From contig NZ_JAPIUX010000008.1 in the NCBI RefSeq assembly GCF_026240015.1, positions 1 through 64,000 of the forward strand: DNA of 64,000 nucleotides. The letters are read 5' to 3'. The notes under the pieces were generated by a model that saw nothing but the letters and a program-made list of their open reading frames with translations, was not told where the DNA came from and ran no database searches. This document shows, in pieces, positions 44,805 through 53,526 of this stretch. The position numbers and the translations under genes are program-made. Positions within the stretch are counted from its first letter, which is position 1, and each line of letters begins with the position of its first letter. The DNA comes from Acetobacter farinalis. GTDB lineage: Bacteria; Pseudomonadota; Alphaproteobacteria; Acetobacterales; Acetobacteraceae.

Positions 44805-46088
44805 TTACGGGGTCAGGCGGGCGTGAATGGCATCGCCGTTATCAGGCGTGCCATCGGCGATTTTGGCGCTGATTGTTCCATCCTCATCCCGCACGATCCG
44901 CACCATCTCAGCGCCCTGCTGGCGCGCCACAATCAGCGATTCGCTGATCATGTCTTCAATGGAGCGCACCAGATCACGCGCTGAAGCGGCATCCCCCATC
45001 CGGCTCTGGCGGCGCATGACGTCCACCAGAAGCCCCGCATCAATCCCGCCGGTTTCAACCTTCAGGCCGTAGCTTTCAATCATGCCTTCAATTTCCAGCG
45101 CGGAAACACGGGCGATATCCAGCCCCTTCAGGGTGCGGAACACAAAAATGCGGTCCAGACGGTTCAGCACTTCCGGCGCGAACCCGGCCTGACGCAGCGC
45201 CTCGACCGATTCGGCGCGCATGCGGTCTGGGTCATTGTGCAGGCGGTCGGCAATTTCCGTCAGCGCTTCCGTGGCGATGTTGGATGTCAGCACAAAAATG
45301 CAGCGGACTGTGGAAATCTGCTGCCCGGTGGAGGCTTCCGTCACGTGCCCGTCGTTCCAGGCCGTCAGGAATTTCTTGAACACATCCGGATGGGCTTTTT
45401 CAATTTCATCCAGCAGCACAACGGCATCGGGCTTTTCTTTCAGGCCGCCGGTCAGCTTGCCGTAGGTATCCGAGCCCACATAGCCCTTTGGGGAGCCAAA
45501 AAGCTGGGTGGCGGCGTGCGGGCTGCTCATCTGCGTCATGTCAAAATGCAGCAGGGGGCGCCCAAGCTGGCGGGCCAGTTGTTTGGCCAGATAGGTTTTT
45601 CCGGTGCCGGGCGGGCCTGCCAGCAGGAAAATTCCCACCGGCTTGCCGCGTACCTGCAAGGCGAGGCGGCGGCGCAACTGTGTGGCGATATCCTCACACA
45701 CCTGATCCTGCCCGATCACACGGGCGCGCAGGTTCGCGGCCAGTTCCTCGGCATCAATCGTTGTTTCCCGCTGTTCCCGCGCCAGCATTTCTTCCAGCGC
45801 GTTGCGGTTGGTCAGTCTGGCAAGAACATCCATCATCCACCCCCGTCGGCGTAACAGGCCCTTGCGTGCGAGCCGTTCTGCGCGTGTTTCAAATAACAGC
45901 CCCCCCAGTGTCAGTATGCCGCCAACAGCAGCCAGTACGGGCCACGCCGGTGCGCACCACTCCATGAAATGGGTGAAGGACGCCAGCGAGAGGTGCAGGC
46001 TGATTGCCATCTGGACACTGGCAAGCACCAGAAAGATGACCATCATCAGCGGCATCAACCGGTTCAGGGCCGGAAGCAGGTCTTTCAT
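44805..46088 (-). CDS. membrane-tethered AAA+ ATPase, ClpA/ClpB D2-like
   Basis: A 427-residue protein with two N-terminal transmembrane helices (about 11-30 and 48-66), a ~50-residue helical linker, and one AAA+ module of the Clp/Hsp100 D2 class. Visible motifs: VIGQDQV (124-130), Walker A GPPGTGKT (158-165), pore loop KGYVG (201-205), Walker B VVLLDEIEKAHPDV (223-236), sensor 1 TSN (268-270), arginine finger in LNR (R310), sensor 2 SAR (R371). All catalytic residues are intact, so it should be an active, substrate-threading hexamer on the cytoplasmic membrane face. It lacks an N-domain and D1 ring. No ClpP-docking IGL/IGF loop was noticed, but this is hard to judge. The ATG overlaps the upstream gene's stop. 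Confidence 0.85.
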   Translation of the reverse strand: MKDLLPALNRLMPLMMVIFLVLASVQMAISLHLSLASFTHFMEWCAPAWPVLAAVGGILTLGGLLFETRAERLARKGLLRRRGWMMDVLARLTNRNALEEMLAREQRETTIDAEELAANLRARVIGQDQVCEDIATQLRRRLALQVRGKPVGIFLLAGPPGTGKTYLAKQLARQLGRPLLHFDMTQMSSPHAATQLFGSPKGYVGSDTYGKLTGGLKEKPDAVVLLDEIEKAHPDVFKKFLTAWNDGHVTEASTGQQISTVRCIFVLTSNIATEALTEIADRLHNDPDRMRAESVEALRQAGFAPEVLNRLDRIFVFRTLKGLDIARVSALEIEGMIESYGLKVETGGIDAGLLVDVMRRQSRMGDAASARDLVRSIEDMISESLIVARQQGAEMVRIVRDEDGTISAKIADGTPDNGDAIHARLTP

Positions 46089-46696
46089 TGCGCAATCACC
46101 GTCAGGCCAAGAGTATCACCCTGATGCATGATGGGCAGGGCCTGCGGACCAAACATGGTTATCACGCCACTGCCCGTTCCAGCCGGACCGGGGTCGGACA
46201 CGGGCACGATATCCACATTACCACTTACTGTAATGGGAAGCACGAGAACTGTGGGTTTGGGCTGAAGCAGCACGGTCCGCTGTGTTGTTCCGCAGATCAC
46301 ACTCACTGTCCCTCCCGCACCTGTCGCATCAAAAATCGGCATGGCCACCAGCCGCAGCTCCCGCCGTTTCACGCCGGCCAGAATATCAGCCTGCTCTTTT
46401 TCAGAGTAGCCCGAGTCCGCAAGGGCCTGCGCGGCTTTTTCCGGCGCAATCAGCGAAAACTGCACCCCAAGGCGGGCCTGTGTGGTTCCGCCGTTCTGGC
46501 TGCCCCCCGCGTCTGCCGCGGGGAGGGCTGATGTGCTGCCGCTGTTTGAGCCAGCGTAATGAACCCCGGCCCCGGCCAGCAGGGCACATGTGGCCAAGGC
46601 TACCATAAGAAGGCGGAAGTGTGAGGGTTTTTCCTCTTTTTCCGCCTGTGCCCTGTATGCGGGGTCCGGCAAATTCTTCATGAGACAATCAGACAT
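46085..46696 (-). CDS. single-pass membrane protein of unknown function, cassette gene 1
   Basis: A 203-residue protein from the ATG at 46696, with a charged cytoplasmic N-terminus, a transmembrane segment at about 28-46, a Ser/Gly linker and a periplasmic domain. The last 60 residues are strand-rich (VLVLPITVSGNVDIVPVSD, VITMFGPQALPIMHQGDTLGLTVIAQ). A helix (SLIAPEKAAQALADSGYSEKEQADILAG) lies in the middle. I recognise no family. The stop overlaps the AAA+ start by four bases, so translation is coupled and a physical complex is likely. Starts at 46696 and 46681 are both possible; neither has a good ribosome binding site. Confidence 0.65.
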   Translation of the reverse strand: MSDCLMKNLPDPAYRAQAEKEEKPSHFRLLMVALATCALLAGAGVHYAGSNSGSTSALPAADAGGSQNGGTTQARLGVQFSLIAPEKAAQALADSGYSEKEQADILAGVKRRELRLVAMPIFDATGAGGTVSVICGTTQRTVLLQPKPTVLVLPITVSGNVDIVPVSDPGPAGTGSGVITMFGPQALPIMHQGDTLGLTVIAQ

Positions 46697-46905
46697 GGGC
46701 GGGCGCGAAAGTGCAAGTTCTGAAACGGGGGGAAAGTCTGGAAAACCCCCTGTGTTGATTAATTTCTTTTTCACGAAACGGTATGGCCGGATTGCCCGAC
46801 TCTGTTTCCGCCCTTGCAGCATGACGGTGTATCCCCTACATGAAGGGCATCCTTTCATTGAATCAGAATTTTGGGGGGTGGCCTTGACGGGCCGCCTTTT
46901 TTGCA

Positions 46906-47490
46906 TTGGACGCTGATCTGCCTGCCCACTCCGGCCTTGAAGCCCGGCTTGTCGCTCTTGTAGCGCCAACGCTGGAGGATCTTGGCTATGAAATCGTCCG
47001 CATCGCGGTGCTCGGGCGTGAAAGCCCGACCGTGCAGATTATGGCGGATCGGGCGGATGGTTCGCTCATCAGTGTGGATGATTGTGAACGCATCAGCCAT
47101 GCCGTGGGCGCCGTGCTGGATGTGGAAGACCCCATTCCGGGGGCGTGGACTCTGGAAGTCTCGTCCGCGGGAATCGACAGGCCACTGACACGCGCCAAGG
47201 ACTGGAACCGGTTTGCCGGGCATCAGGCCAAGGCGGAAGTGCTGGTGCCGGTGGATGGCCGACGCCGGTTTTCCGGTATCGTGCTGGGAGCGGATGATGG
47301 TGTTGCCAGGCTGCGGCTGGATGATGGCACCGAGGTTGCCTTGCCGCTGGAGGAAATCCGGCGGGCAAGGCTGGTTCTGACAGATGCCCTGATTGAGGCA
47401 AGCGCGCAGATGGCGCGCCCTGCCGAGACGGGTGAAGAAGAGAAGAGCGAGGCCGGGGAAGAAAATCCGGCCGGGCGCAAGTTACACTGA
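46906..47490 (+). CDS. rimP: ribosome maturation factor RimP
   Basis: Needed for 30S subunit assembly. The 194-residue protein has the RimP pattern LEARLVALVAPTLEDLGYEIVRIAV, LISVDDCERISHAVGAVLDVEDPIPGAWTLEVSSAGIDRPLTRAKDWNRFAG, which covers the N-terminal domain and its end. The C-terminal tail of ~40 residues is charged and Glu-rich. The only start in frame is the TTG at 46906 (a stop lies at 46885), and no strong ribosome binding site precedes it. It opens the rimP-nusA-ylxR-infB-rbfA operon. Confidence 0.93.
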   Translation: MDADLPAHSGLEARLVALVAPTLEDLGYEIVRIAVLGRESPTVQIMADRADGSLISVDDCERISHAVGAVLDVEDPIPGAWTLEVSSAGIDRPLTRAKDWNRFAGHQAKAEVLVPVDGRRRFSGIVLGADDGVARLRLDDGTEVALPLEEIRRARLVLTDALIEASAQMARPAETGEEEKSEAGEENPAGRKLH

Positions 47491-47520
47491 TCAAGCCGCC
47501 TGCTTTGGAGAGCTGAGAGT

Positions 47521-49050
47521 ATGGATACCTCTGTTTCCCGTCCTGAACTGCTGCTGGTTGCAGATGCTGTCTCGCGCGAGAAAGGAATCGAGCGCGAGGA
47601 AGTTCTGGAGGCCATGGAGCAGGCCATCCAGAAGGCCGGTCGTGCCAAATACGGGCACGAAAAAGATATTCGCGCCACAATTGACCGCCGGACCGGGGAT
47701 GTACGCCTCTCTCGCTGGACTGAAGTTGTCGAGACGGTAGAGAACGAAGAAACCCAGATTCCGCTGGCTATTGCGAGCAAGTTCCGGCCGGAAATCAAGG
47801 CGGGTGAATATCTGGTTGATCCGCTGCCGCCGATTGATTTTGGCCGCATTGCCGCCCAGACCGCCAAGCAGGTCATTGTCCAGCGCGTGCGGGAATATGA
47901 GCGCAAGCGCCAGTACAACGAATTCAAGGACCGCGTGGGCGAAATCGTCAACGGCACCATCAAGCGGACCGAGTACGGCAACCTCATGGTTGAAATCGGC
48001 TCTGCGGAGGCGCTGCTGCGCCGTGATGAGCTGATTCCGCGTGAAACGTTCCGTAACTCGGACCGCGTGCGCGCCTACATCTATGATGTGCGTGATGAAC
48101 CGCGCGGCCCGCAGATTTTCCTCTCCCGCACGCATCCGGCCTTCCTGGCCAAACTGTTTGCGCAGGAAGTGCCGGAAATCTATGACGGCATCATCGAAAT
48201 CAAGGCTGTGGCGCGTGACCCCGGCTCCCGTGCCAAAATGGCCGTGATCTCCCGTGATGCGTCCATTGACCCGGTCGGTGCCTGCGTTGGTATGCGTGGC
48301 TCCCGCGTGCAGGCCGTTGTGGCTGAACTGCAGGGCGAGAAAATCGACATCATTCCCTGGAGCCCGCAGGCCGCGACCTTCGTGGTGAACGCCCTTGCTC
48401 CTGCTGAAGTCAGCAAGGTGGTGATGGATGAAGAAGCCGGGCGTGTGGAAGTTGTGGTGCCGGATGAGCAACTCTCGCTGGCCATTGGCCGCCGCGGGCA
48501 GAACGTGCGTCTGGCCAGCCAGCTCACGCGCTGGGATATTGATATCCTGACCGAGGCCGAAGAATCCGAACGCCGTCAGGAAGAGTTCCGCCGCCGCACG
48601 AACCTGTTCGTGGAAGCGCTGGATGTGGATGACGTGATTGCAGGTCTGCTGGTCACAGAAGGGTTCCACACGGTTGAAGAACTGGCGTATGCTGACCCGG
48701 ACGAGCTGATTGGCATTGAAGGTTTTGACGAGTCGGTGGTAAGTGAGCTGGTACAGCGCGCTGAAGCCTACCTGGTTCGTCAGGAAGAAAACCTTGATGC
48801 GAAGCGCCGTGATCTTGGCGTGGTGGACGATATTGCCAATCTCGGGGTCTTTACAAACCAGATGCTTGTGACGCTGGGCGAAAAAGGTGTAAAAACCCTT
48901 GACGACCTCGCTGACCTTGCGGGTGACGAGCTTGTCGAGATTCTCGGTCCTGACGCCCTTGAGGAAGATGCTGCCAATGAGATTATCATGGCCGCACGTG
49001 CTCACTGGTTCGAGGGAGAAGGCAAGTCCTCCGGTCAGGCTGAGGGCTGA
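47521..49050 (+). CDS. nusA: transcription termination/antitermination protein NusA
   Basis: Binds RNA polymerase to control pausing and termination. The 509-residue protein has the N-terminal RNAP-binding domain, an S1 domain (about 135-200, with GTIKRTEYGNLMVEIG), two KH domains (RDPGSRAKMAVISRDASIDPVGACVGMRGSRVQAVVAEL; SLAIGRRGQNVRLA), and two C-terminal helix-hairpin-helix repeats (LLVTEGFHTVEELAYADPDELIGIEGFD and LGEKGVKTLDDLADLAGDELVEI). GGAGAG precedes the ATG. It lies 30 nt after rimP. Confidence 0.98.
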   Translation: MDTSVSRPELLLVADAVSREKGIEREEVLEAMEQAIQKAGRAKYGHEKDIRATIDRRTGDVRLSRWTEVVETVENEETQIPLAIASKFRPEIKAGEYLVDPLPPIDFGRIAAQTAKQVIVQRVREYERKRQYNEFKDRVGEIVNGTIKRTEYGNLMVEIGSAEALLRRDELIPRETFRNSDRVRAYIYDVRDEPRGPQIFLSRTHPAFLAKLFAQEVPEIYDGIIEIKAVARDPGSRAKMAVISRDASIDPVGACVGMRGSRVQAVVAELQGEKIDIIPWSPQAATFVVNALAPAEVSKVVMDEEAGRVEVVVPDEQLSLAIGRRGQNVRLASQLTRWDIDILTEAEESERRQEEFRRRTNLFVEALDVDDVIAGLLVTEGFHTVEELAYADPDELIGIEGFDESVVSELVQRAEAYLVRQEENLDAKRRDLGVVDDIANLGVFTNQMLVTLGEKGVKTLDDLADLAGDELVEILGPDALEEDAANEIIMAARAHWFEGEGKSSGQAEG

Positions 49051-49075
49051 GCAGGCACTTCGGGCCTGACAAGAA

Positions 49076-49729
49076 ATGAGTGGTGATTTGCCCGAAGCGT
49101 ATGATGATGAGAAAGGCCCCCTGCGCCGCTGCGCGGTAACGCGTGAGCAGGGGCAACCTGCTCTGATGATACGGTTTGTGGTTTCACCCTCACTGGTTGT
49201 CGTGCCGGATCTGGACGCGCGGCTCCCCGGTCGGGGAATATGGTTGAGCCCCAGCCGGGATGTGATAGAACAGGCCCGCAAACGCGGGGTGTTCGCACGG
49301 GCTGCACGCTGCCAGGTGGTTGTGCCGGAAGATCTCTCTGCTCAGGTGGAGGCAGGTCTGCGCCGGCGGATGATGGAACTTCTGGGGCTGGCACGGCGTG
49401 CCGGGCAGTCCACAAGCGGTTTTATGAAGGTGCGGGAGTGGGTCACACAGCGTCGTGCTGCGGTGATTGTTCACGCATCGGATGGAAGCGGAGAGGAACT
49501 TGGTCGGCTCGTATCGGGTGCCAGGGACCTCCCCGTGGTTGAGGCGCTTTCGGGTGAAGACCTTGCAAAGGTTTTTGGTCGGGAGCGAGTTGTGAATGCG
49601 GCGCTGGCGGCCGGGGTTCTGGCCTCGCGTCTGTGTTGTGAGAATAAGCGTTTTTCGGGGGTTGCCGATGGTGGCTCCCGGGTTCGTCGGACCTTTCCGG
49701 CGGATGGGTGTGAACAGGCGGGTCAATGA
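49076..49729 (+). CDS. YlxR/DUF448 RNA-binding protein with L7Ae-like C-terminus
   Basis: A 217-residue protein. The N-terminal YlxR domain has PLRRCAVTREQG, RFVVSPSLVVVPDLDARLPGRGIWLSPSRDVIEQARKRGVFARA, the conserved GRG(I/A)W signature. The second half (LLGLARRAGQSTSGFMKVREWVTQRRAAVIVHASDGS) resembles an L7Ae/L30e fold. The two-domain form is usual in alphaproteobacteria and always sits between nusA and infB. Function is probably RNA or ribosome binding. Its stop overlaps infB by four bases (ATGA). Confidence 0.92.
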   Translation: MSGDLPEAYDDEKGPLRRCAVTREQGQPALMIRFVVSPSLVVVPDLDARLPGRGIWLSPSRDVIEQARKRGVFARAARCQVVVPEDLSAQVEAGLRRRMMELLGLARRAGQSTSGFMKVREWVTQRRAAVIVHASDGSGEELGRLVSGARDLPVVEALSGEDLAKVFGRERVVNAALAAGVLASRLCCENKRFSGVADGGSRVRRTFPADGCEQAGQ

Positions 49730-52413
49730 GCGAAGGCAAGGATCAGGATCAGGGTAAGGGGCGTCTGTCCCTTCGGCCGGCGGGACGTTCGGAAGTCGGA
49801 CGGACGGTTGATGCCGGGTCCGTGCGGCAGAGTTTCAGTCACGGGCGCTCGAAGGTTGTACAGGTTGAGGTGCGCAAGAAGCGTGGCCCCGGTACTCCTG
49901 GTAGCCCTGGTGGTCGAGGTGCCGGCGGACGGGCAGGGGGTGGCCGTACCCTGACGGCTGCTGAACTGGCCATGCGCCAGCGTGTGCTGGCGGAACAGAC
50001 ACAGGCAGCCGCAGAGGCTGAACGGCGTGAAGCCGAGCGGCGCGAGCAGGAAAAGATTCAGATCCTTTCCGCGGCTGAAGAAGCACGCCGCCGTGAGGAA
50101 GACGAAAAACGGACAGCGGAAGCCGAAGCTCAGGCGAAAGCCGCGGCTGAGGAAGCTGAACGTCGGGCCCGGATCGACTCCATCAAGCAGATCGAGCCGA
50201 AAGGCCCCGTTGTTTCGGCTGTGCCGATTCCGGGTGAAGTCACGCTTGCCCCGCCGGTTGACCGCCTGAAGCCTCTGGCTGAACGCGCCATCATGCCGGC
50301 GCGCCCGCTCAAGCCGGCAGCTCCGCGCCCGCAGCCTGCGGCCGATGCCGCCGAGCCTCCTGCCGCCCAGACCCTGCGTCTGCGTGGCCGTGGTGCGGAT
50401 GGTGAGGAAGAAACTCGCCGTGCTCCCTCCCGTCGTCCGGGTGGCGGCGGTGGTGGTGCGGGCAATGTGCCTGCAAACCGCAAGAGCGCCAGCCCCCGTA
50501 AGGGTGATGCCGGGCGTCGTGCAGGCCGTATTGACGTGCAGGCCGCCATTGAAGGGGATGATGACAAGACGCGTTCACTCGCCTCTGTCCGTCGCCAGCG
50601 TGAGCGTGAGCGCCGTCAGGCCGAACTCGAACGCCTGCGTGCTGATCAGGTCCGCGTGGTGCGTGATGTCATCCTGCCCGAAACCATTACGGTGCAGGAG
50701 CTTGCCAACCGTATGGCGGCCCGTCAGGGAGAAGTCATCAAGGCGCTGATGAAAAACGGCGTGATGGCAACTGTCACGCAGAGCATTGATGCCGATACGG
50801 CTGAACTGATTGTTGAAGAATTCGGCCACCGCGTGCGCCGTGTTTCTGAAAGCGACGTTGAGCTGGGCATTGAAGGCGTTGAGGATCAGCCCGAAGAACT
50901 CATGCCCCGTCCGCCGGTTGTGACCGTGATGGGCCATGTTGACCACGGCAAGACCTCGCTGCTGGATGCCCTGCGCACAACCGACGTTGCGGCAGGGGAA
51001 GCCGGTGGCATTACCCAGCATATCGGGGCCTATCAGGTTACTCTGAAGTCCGGCGCGAAAATCACGTTCCTGGATACACCGGGCCACGAGGCGTTTACCG
51101 CCATGCGTGCCCGCGGTGCCTCCATTACGGACGTGGTGGTGCTGGTGGTTGCAGCGGATGACGGCGTGATGCCGCAGACGATTGAGGCCATCAAACACGC
51201 CAAGGCTGCGAATGCGCCGATTATCGTGGCCATCAACAAGATCGACAAGCCGGGTGCCAACCCGGACCGTGTGCGCCAGGAACTGCTGCACCACGAGATT
51301 GTTGTGGAATCCATGAGCGGTGACGTGCAGGACATTGAAGTGTCTGCCACCAAGCGTCTGGGTCTTGAGCAGCTGGAAGAAGCCATTCTTCTGCAGGCCG
51401 AAATTCTGGACCTGAAGGCAAACCCGGATCGTTCTGCGGAAGGTGCGGTGATTGAAAGCCGTCTGGACCGTGGCCGTGGTTCCGTGGCGTCTGTGCTGGT
51501 GCAGAAAGGCACCCTGCATAAGGGCGACATCGTGGTGGCCGGGTCCGAATGGGGCCGTGTGCGTGCGCTGATTGATGATCGTGGCCGTCAGGTTGCGGAT
51601 GCAACACCGTCCATGCCGGTTGAAATTCTGGGGCTGACAGGGGTGCCGTCCGCCGGTGCGCCGTTCGTGGTCGTGGAAAATGAAACCCGCGCCCGTGAAA
51701 TCTGTGAATTCCGCCAGCGGAAGCTGAAGGAACATCAGGTTGCCGGTCAGGTTGCGGCCCGTGGCACGCTGGATCAGATGCTGGCGCGTATCCAGGCTGG
51801 CCAGCAGAAGGAAGTCGCGGTTCTTATCAAGGCTGACGTGCAGGGCTCTGCTGAAGCAATTCAGTCAACCGTGCTCAAGCTGGCGCATGAAGAAGTGGCT
51901 GTGCGGGTGCTCAACGCAACGGTGGGGCAGATCACGGAAAGTGATGTGCAGTTCGCCAAGGCGTCTGATGCCCTGATCATTGCCTTCAACGTGCGTGCCA
52001 CGGCGCAGGCCCGCATACTCGCCCAGCGCGAGGGTGTGGAAATCCGCTACTACTCCATCATCTATCAGGTGGCGGATGACGTGGAACAGCTGGTGCGTGG
52101 CAAGATTGCGCCCAAGCATCGTGAGAAGTTCCTGGGCTATGCCGAAATCCGTCAGGTTTTCGACATTACCAAGGTGGGCAAGGTGGCCGGGTGCTACATT
52201 ACAGAAGGCGTGGTCAAGCGCGGCTGTGGTGTGCGTCTGCTGCGTGATGGCGTGGTGATCCATGAAGGGGATCTGAGCCAGCTCAAGCGCTTCAAGGACG
52301 ATGTGAAGGAAGTGGCCAAAGGCTACGAATGTGGTCTGTCCTTCGCTGGCTATAACGACCTGCGTGAAGGCGACGTGGTCGAGTGCTTTGAAAGCGAGCT
52401 GGTGCCTGCATGA
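49726..52413 (+). CDS. infB: translation initiation factor IF-2
   Basis: GTPase that delivers fMet-tRNA to the 30S subunit. The 895-residue protein has a long, charged and Ala/Arg/Glu-rich N-terminal region (to ~310), an IF2N-type segment ILPETITVQELANRMAARQGEVIKALMKNG, then the G domain with GHVDHGKTS (about residue 404), DTPGHEA, and NKIDKPGA. C-terminal domains II-IV follow (ERSAEGAVIESRLDRGRGSV-like and KVGKVAGCYITEGVVKRG). It overlaps both neighbours by four bases, so translation is coupled. Confidence 0.98.
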   Translation: MSEGKDQDQGKGRLSLRPAGRSEVGRTVDAGSVRQSFSHGRSKVVQVEVRKKRGPGTPGSPGGRGAGGRAGGGRTLTAAELAMRQRVLAEQTQAAAEAERREAERREQEKIQILSAAEEARRREEDEKRTAEAEAQAKAAAEEAERRARIDSIKQIEPKGPVVSAVPIPGEVTLAPPVDRLKPLAERAIMPARPLKPAAPRPQPAADAAEPPAAQTLRLRGRGADGEEETRRAPSRRPGGGGGGAGNVPANRKSASPRKGDAGRRAGRIDVQAAIEGDDDKTRSLASVRRQRERERRQAELERLRADQVRVVRDVILPETITVQELANRMAARQGEVIKALMKNGVMATVTQSIDADTAELIVEEFGHRVRRVSESDVELGIEGVEDQPEELMPRPPVVTVMGHVDHGKTSLLDALRTTDVAAGEAGGITQHIGAYQVTLKSGAKITFLDTPGHEAFTAMRARGASITDVVVLVVAADDGVMPQTIEAIKHAKAANAPIIVAINKIDKPGANPDRVRQELLHHEIVVESMSGDVQDIEVSATKRLGLEQLEEAILLQAEILDLKANPDRSAEGAVIESRLDRGRGSVASVLVQKGTLHKGDIVVAGSEWGRVRALIDDRGRQVADATPSMPVEILGLTGVPSAGAPFVVVENETRAREICEFRQRKLKEHQVAGQVAARGTLDQMLARIQAGQQKEVAVLIKADVQGSAEAIQSTVLKLAHEEVAVRVLNATVGQITESDVQFAKASDALIIAFNVRATAQARILAQREGVEIRYYSIIYQVADDVEQLVRGKIAPKHREKFLGYAEIRQVFDITKVGKVAGCYITEGVVKRGCGVRLLRDGVVIHEGDLSQLKRFKDDVKEVAKGYECGLSFAGYNDLREGDVVECFESELVPA

Positions 52414-52877
52414 GCCGTCGGAACGGATCAGGTAAGGCAGGAGCAGGGGAGCCGGCGGGGTATCTCGCCGGCCTTTCTCCTTTAGGGCCATCCCAGCGCC
52501 AGTTGCGCGTGGGGGAAGAAGTGCGGCGCGTGCTGGCGGAACTGTTCGCCCGCACCACGTTTCGTGACCCGGATCTGGCAGATGCCACGGTAACGGTGAC
52601 GGAAGTCCGGCTTTCTCCGGATTTCAAACACGCCACGGTTTTTGTGGCGCGTCTGGGCCGCAGTGATGTGGATGCGTTATTGCCCGCCCTCAAGCGGGTT
52701 GGGCCGTGGCTGCGCACGCAGATGTCGCACAAGCTGCGTTTGCGGGCGGCTCCGGAATTGCATTTCCAGCCGGATACCACGCTGGATGTTGCCATGCACA
52801 TGAACTCGCTGCTGAGGTCTCCGGACGTTCAGCGCGACCTTGCTTCAAAAGACGACGAGGAAGAGCCGGAGGCCTGA
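52410..52877 (+). CDS. rbfA: 30S ribosome-binding factor RbfA
   Basis: Helps mature the 16S rRNA 5' end, particularly in the cold. The 155-residue protein has the KH-like RbfA pattern: SQRQLRVGEEVRRVLAELFARTTFRDPDL, VTVTEVRLSPDFKHATVFVA, LPALKRVGPWLRTQMSHKLRLRAAPELHFQPDTTLD. The ATG overlaps infB by four bases. truB, often next in this operon, does not follow; the transcript ends before the convergent Lrp gene. Confidence 0.95.
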   Translation: MSRRNGSGKAGAGEPAGYLAGLSPLGPSQRQLRVGEEVRRVLAELFARTTFRDPDLADATVTVTEVRLSPDFKHATVFVARLGRSDVDALLPALKRVGPWLRTQMSHKLRLRAAPELHFQPDTTLDVAMHMNSLLRSPDVQRDLASKDDEEEPEA

Positions 52878-52938
52878 GCTTCCCGTTCTTCCGCTCCGGC
52901 CCGCGCCGGGTGTGTCAGCACGCATTTCAAACAGAATT

Positions 52939-53391
52939 CTAGCTTTTCCACGGCTGCACAACGGGGCGGATGGCAAAGTTGCTTTGAATGCGGACAACAC
53001 CCGGCATGCGGGAGAGTTCTTCCTTATGAATGCGTTCATAGTCTGACATATCCCGCGCTTCCACGCGGAGCAGATAGTCGGCATCCCCCGTCATCAGATA
53101 ACATTCCTTTACATCCGGGCATTCCCGCACGCGAGTTTCAAACCGGCGCAGGCCGTCTTCCGTCTGGCGCTCAAGGGTGATCTGCACAATGACGGTGGCC
53201 ATGCTGTGCACCGCGTTCTTATCGATAATGGCGCGGTAGCCCTGAATAACGCCCTCCTGTTCCAGAATTTTGACCCGCCGCAGGCAGGCAGAGGGAGAAA
53301 GCCCAACCTTTTCAGCAAGTTCGGCGTTGCTCATGCGGCCATCATGCTGGAGGTGACGCAAGATTGCGTCAGTCAGGCGGTCGAAGATCAT
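52939..53391 (-). CDS. Lrp/AsnC-family transcriptional regulator
   Basis: A 150-residue regulator: a winged helix (DRLTDAILRHLQHDGRMSNAELAEKVGLSPSACLRRVKILEQEGVIQGYRAIID) followed by a RAM ligand-binding domain (VIVQITLERQTEDGLRRFETRVRECPDVKECYLMTGDADYLLRVEA). It is divergent from alr-dadA with 135 nt between. That is the arrangement of dadR-type activators, which respond to alanine; control of alr-dadA is inferred from position. Confidence 0.93.
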   Translation of the reverse strand: MIFDRLTDAILRHLQHDGRMSNAELAEKVGLSPSACLRRVKILEQEGVIQGYRAIIDKNAVHSMATVIVQITLERQTEDGLRRFETRVRECPDVKECYLMTGDADYLLRVEARDMSDYERIHKEELSRMPGVVRIQSNFAIRPVVQPWKS

Positions 53392-53410
53392 AAGGCGATA
53401 TCCTGTTTTT

Positions 53411-53429
53411 ATTCGAAGAATATACGAAT
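53411..53429. promoter_or_regulatory. inverted repeat, possible Lrp operator
   Basis: ATTCG and CGAAT flank nine AT-rich bases in the intergenic region between the Lrp gene and alr. The size, AT-rich centre and position fit an Lrp-type site serving both promoters. It is a short repeat, so chance is not excluded. Confidence 0.4.
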
Positions 53430-53526
53430 TTTAGCCACTTCTGTCACATTTTATGCGGCCAATCGACAGGATATTCCGAAAGATTTCTGTTAAAAGTTTG
53501 GAATCGAAATGTTTTAGGGGGCTGGT

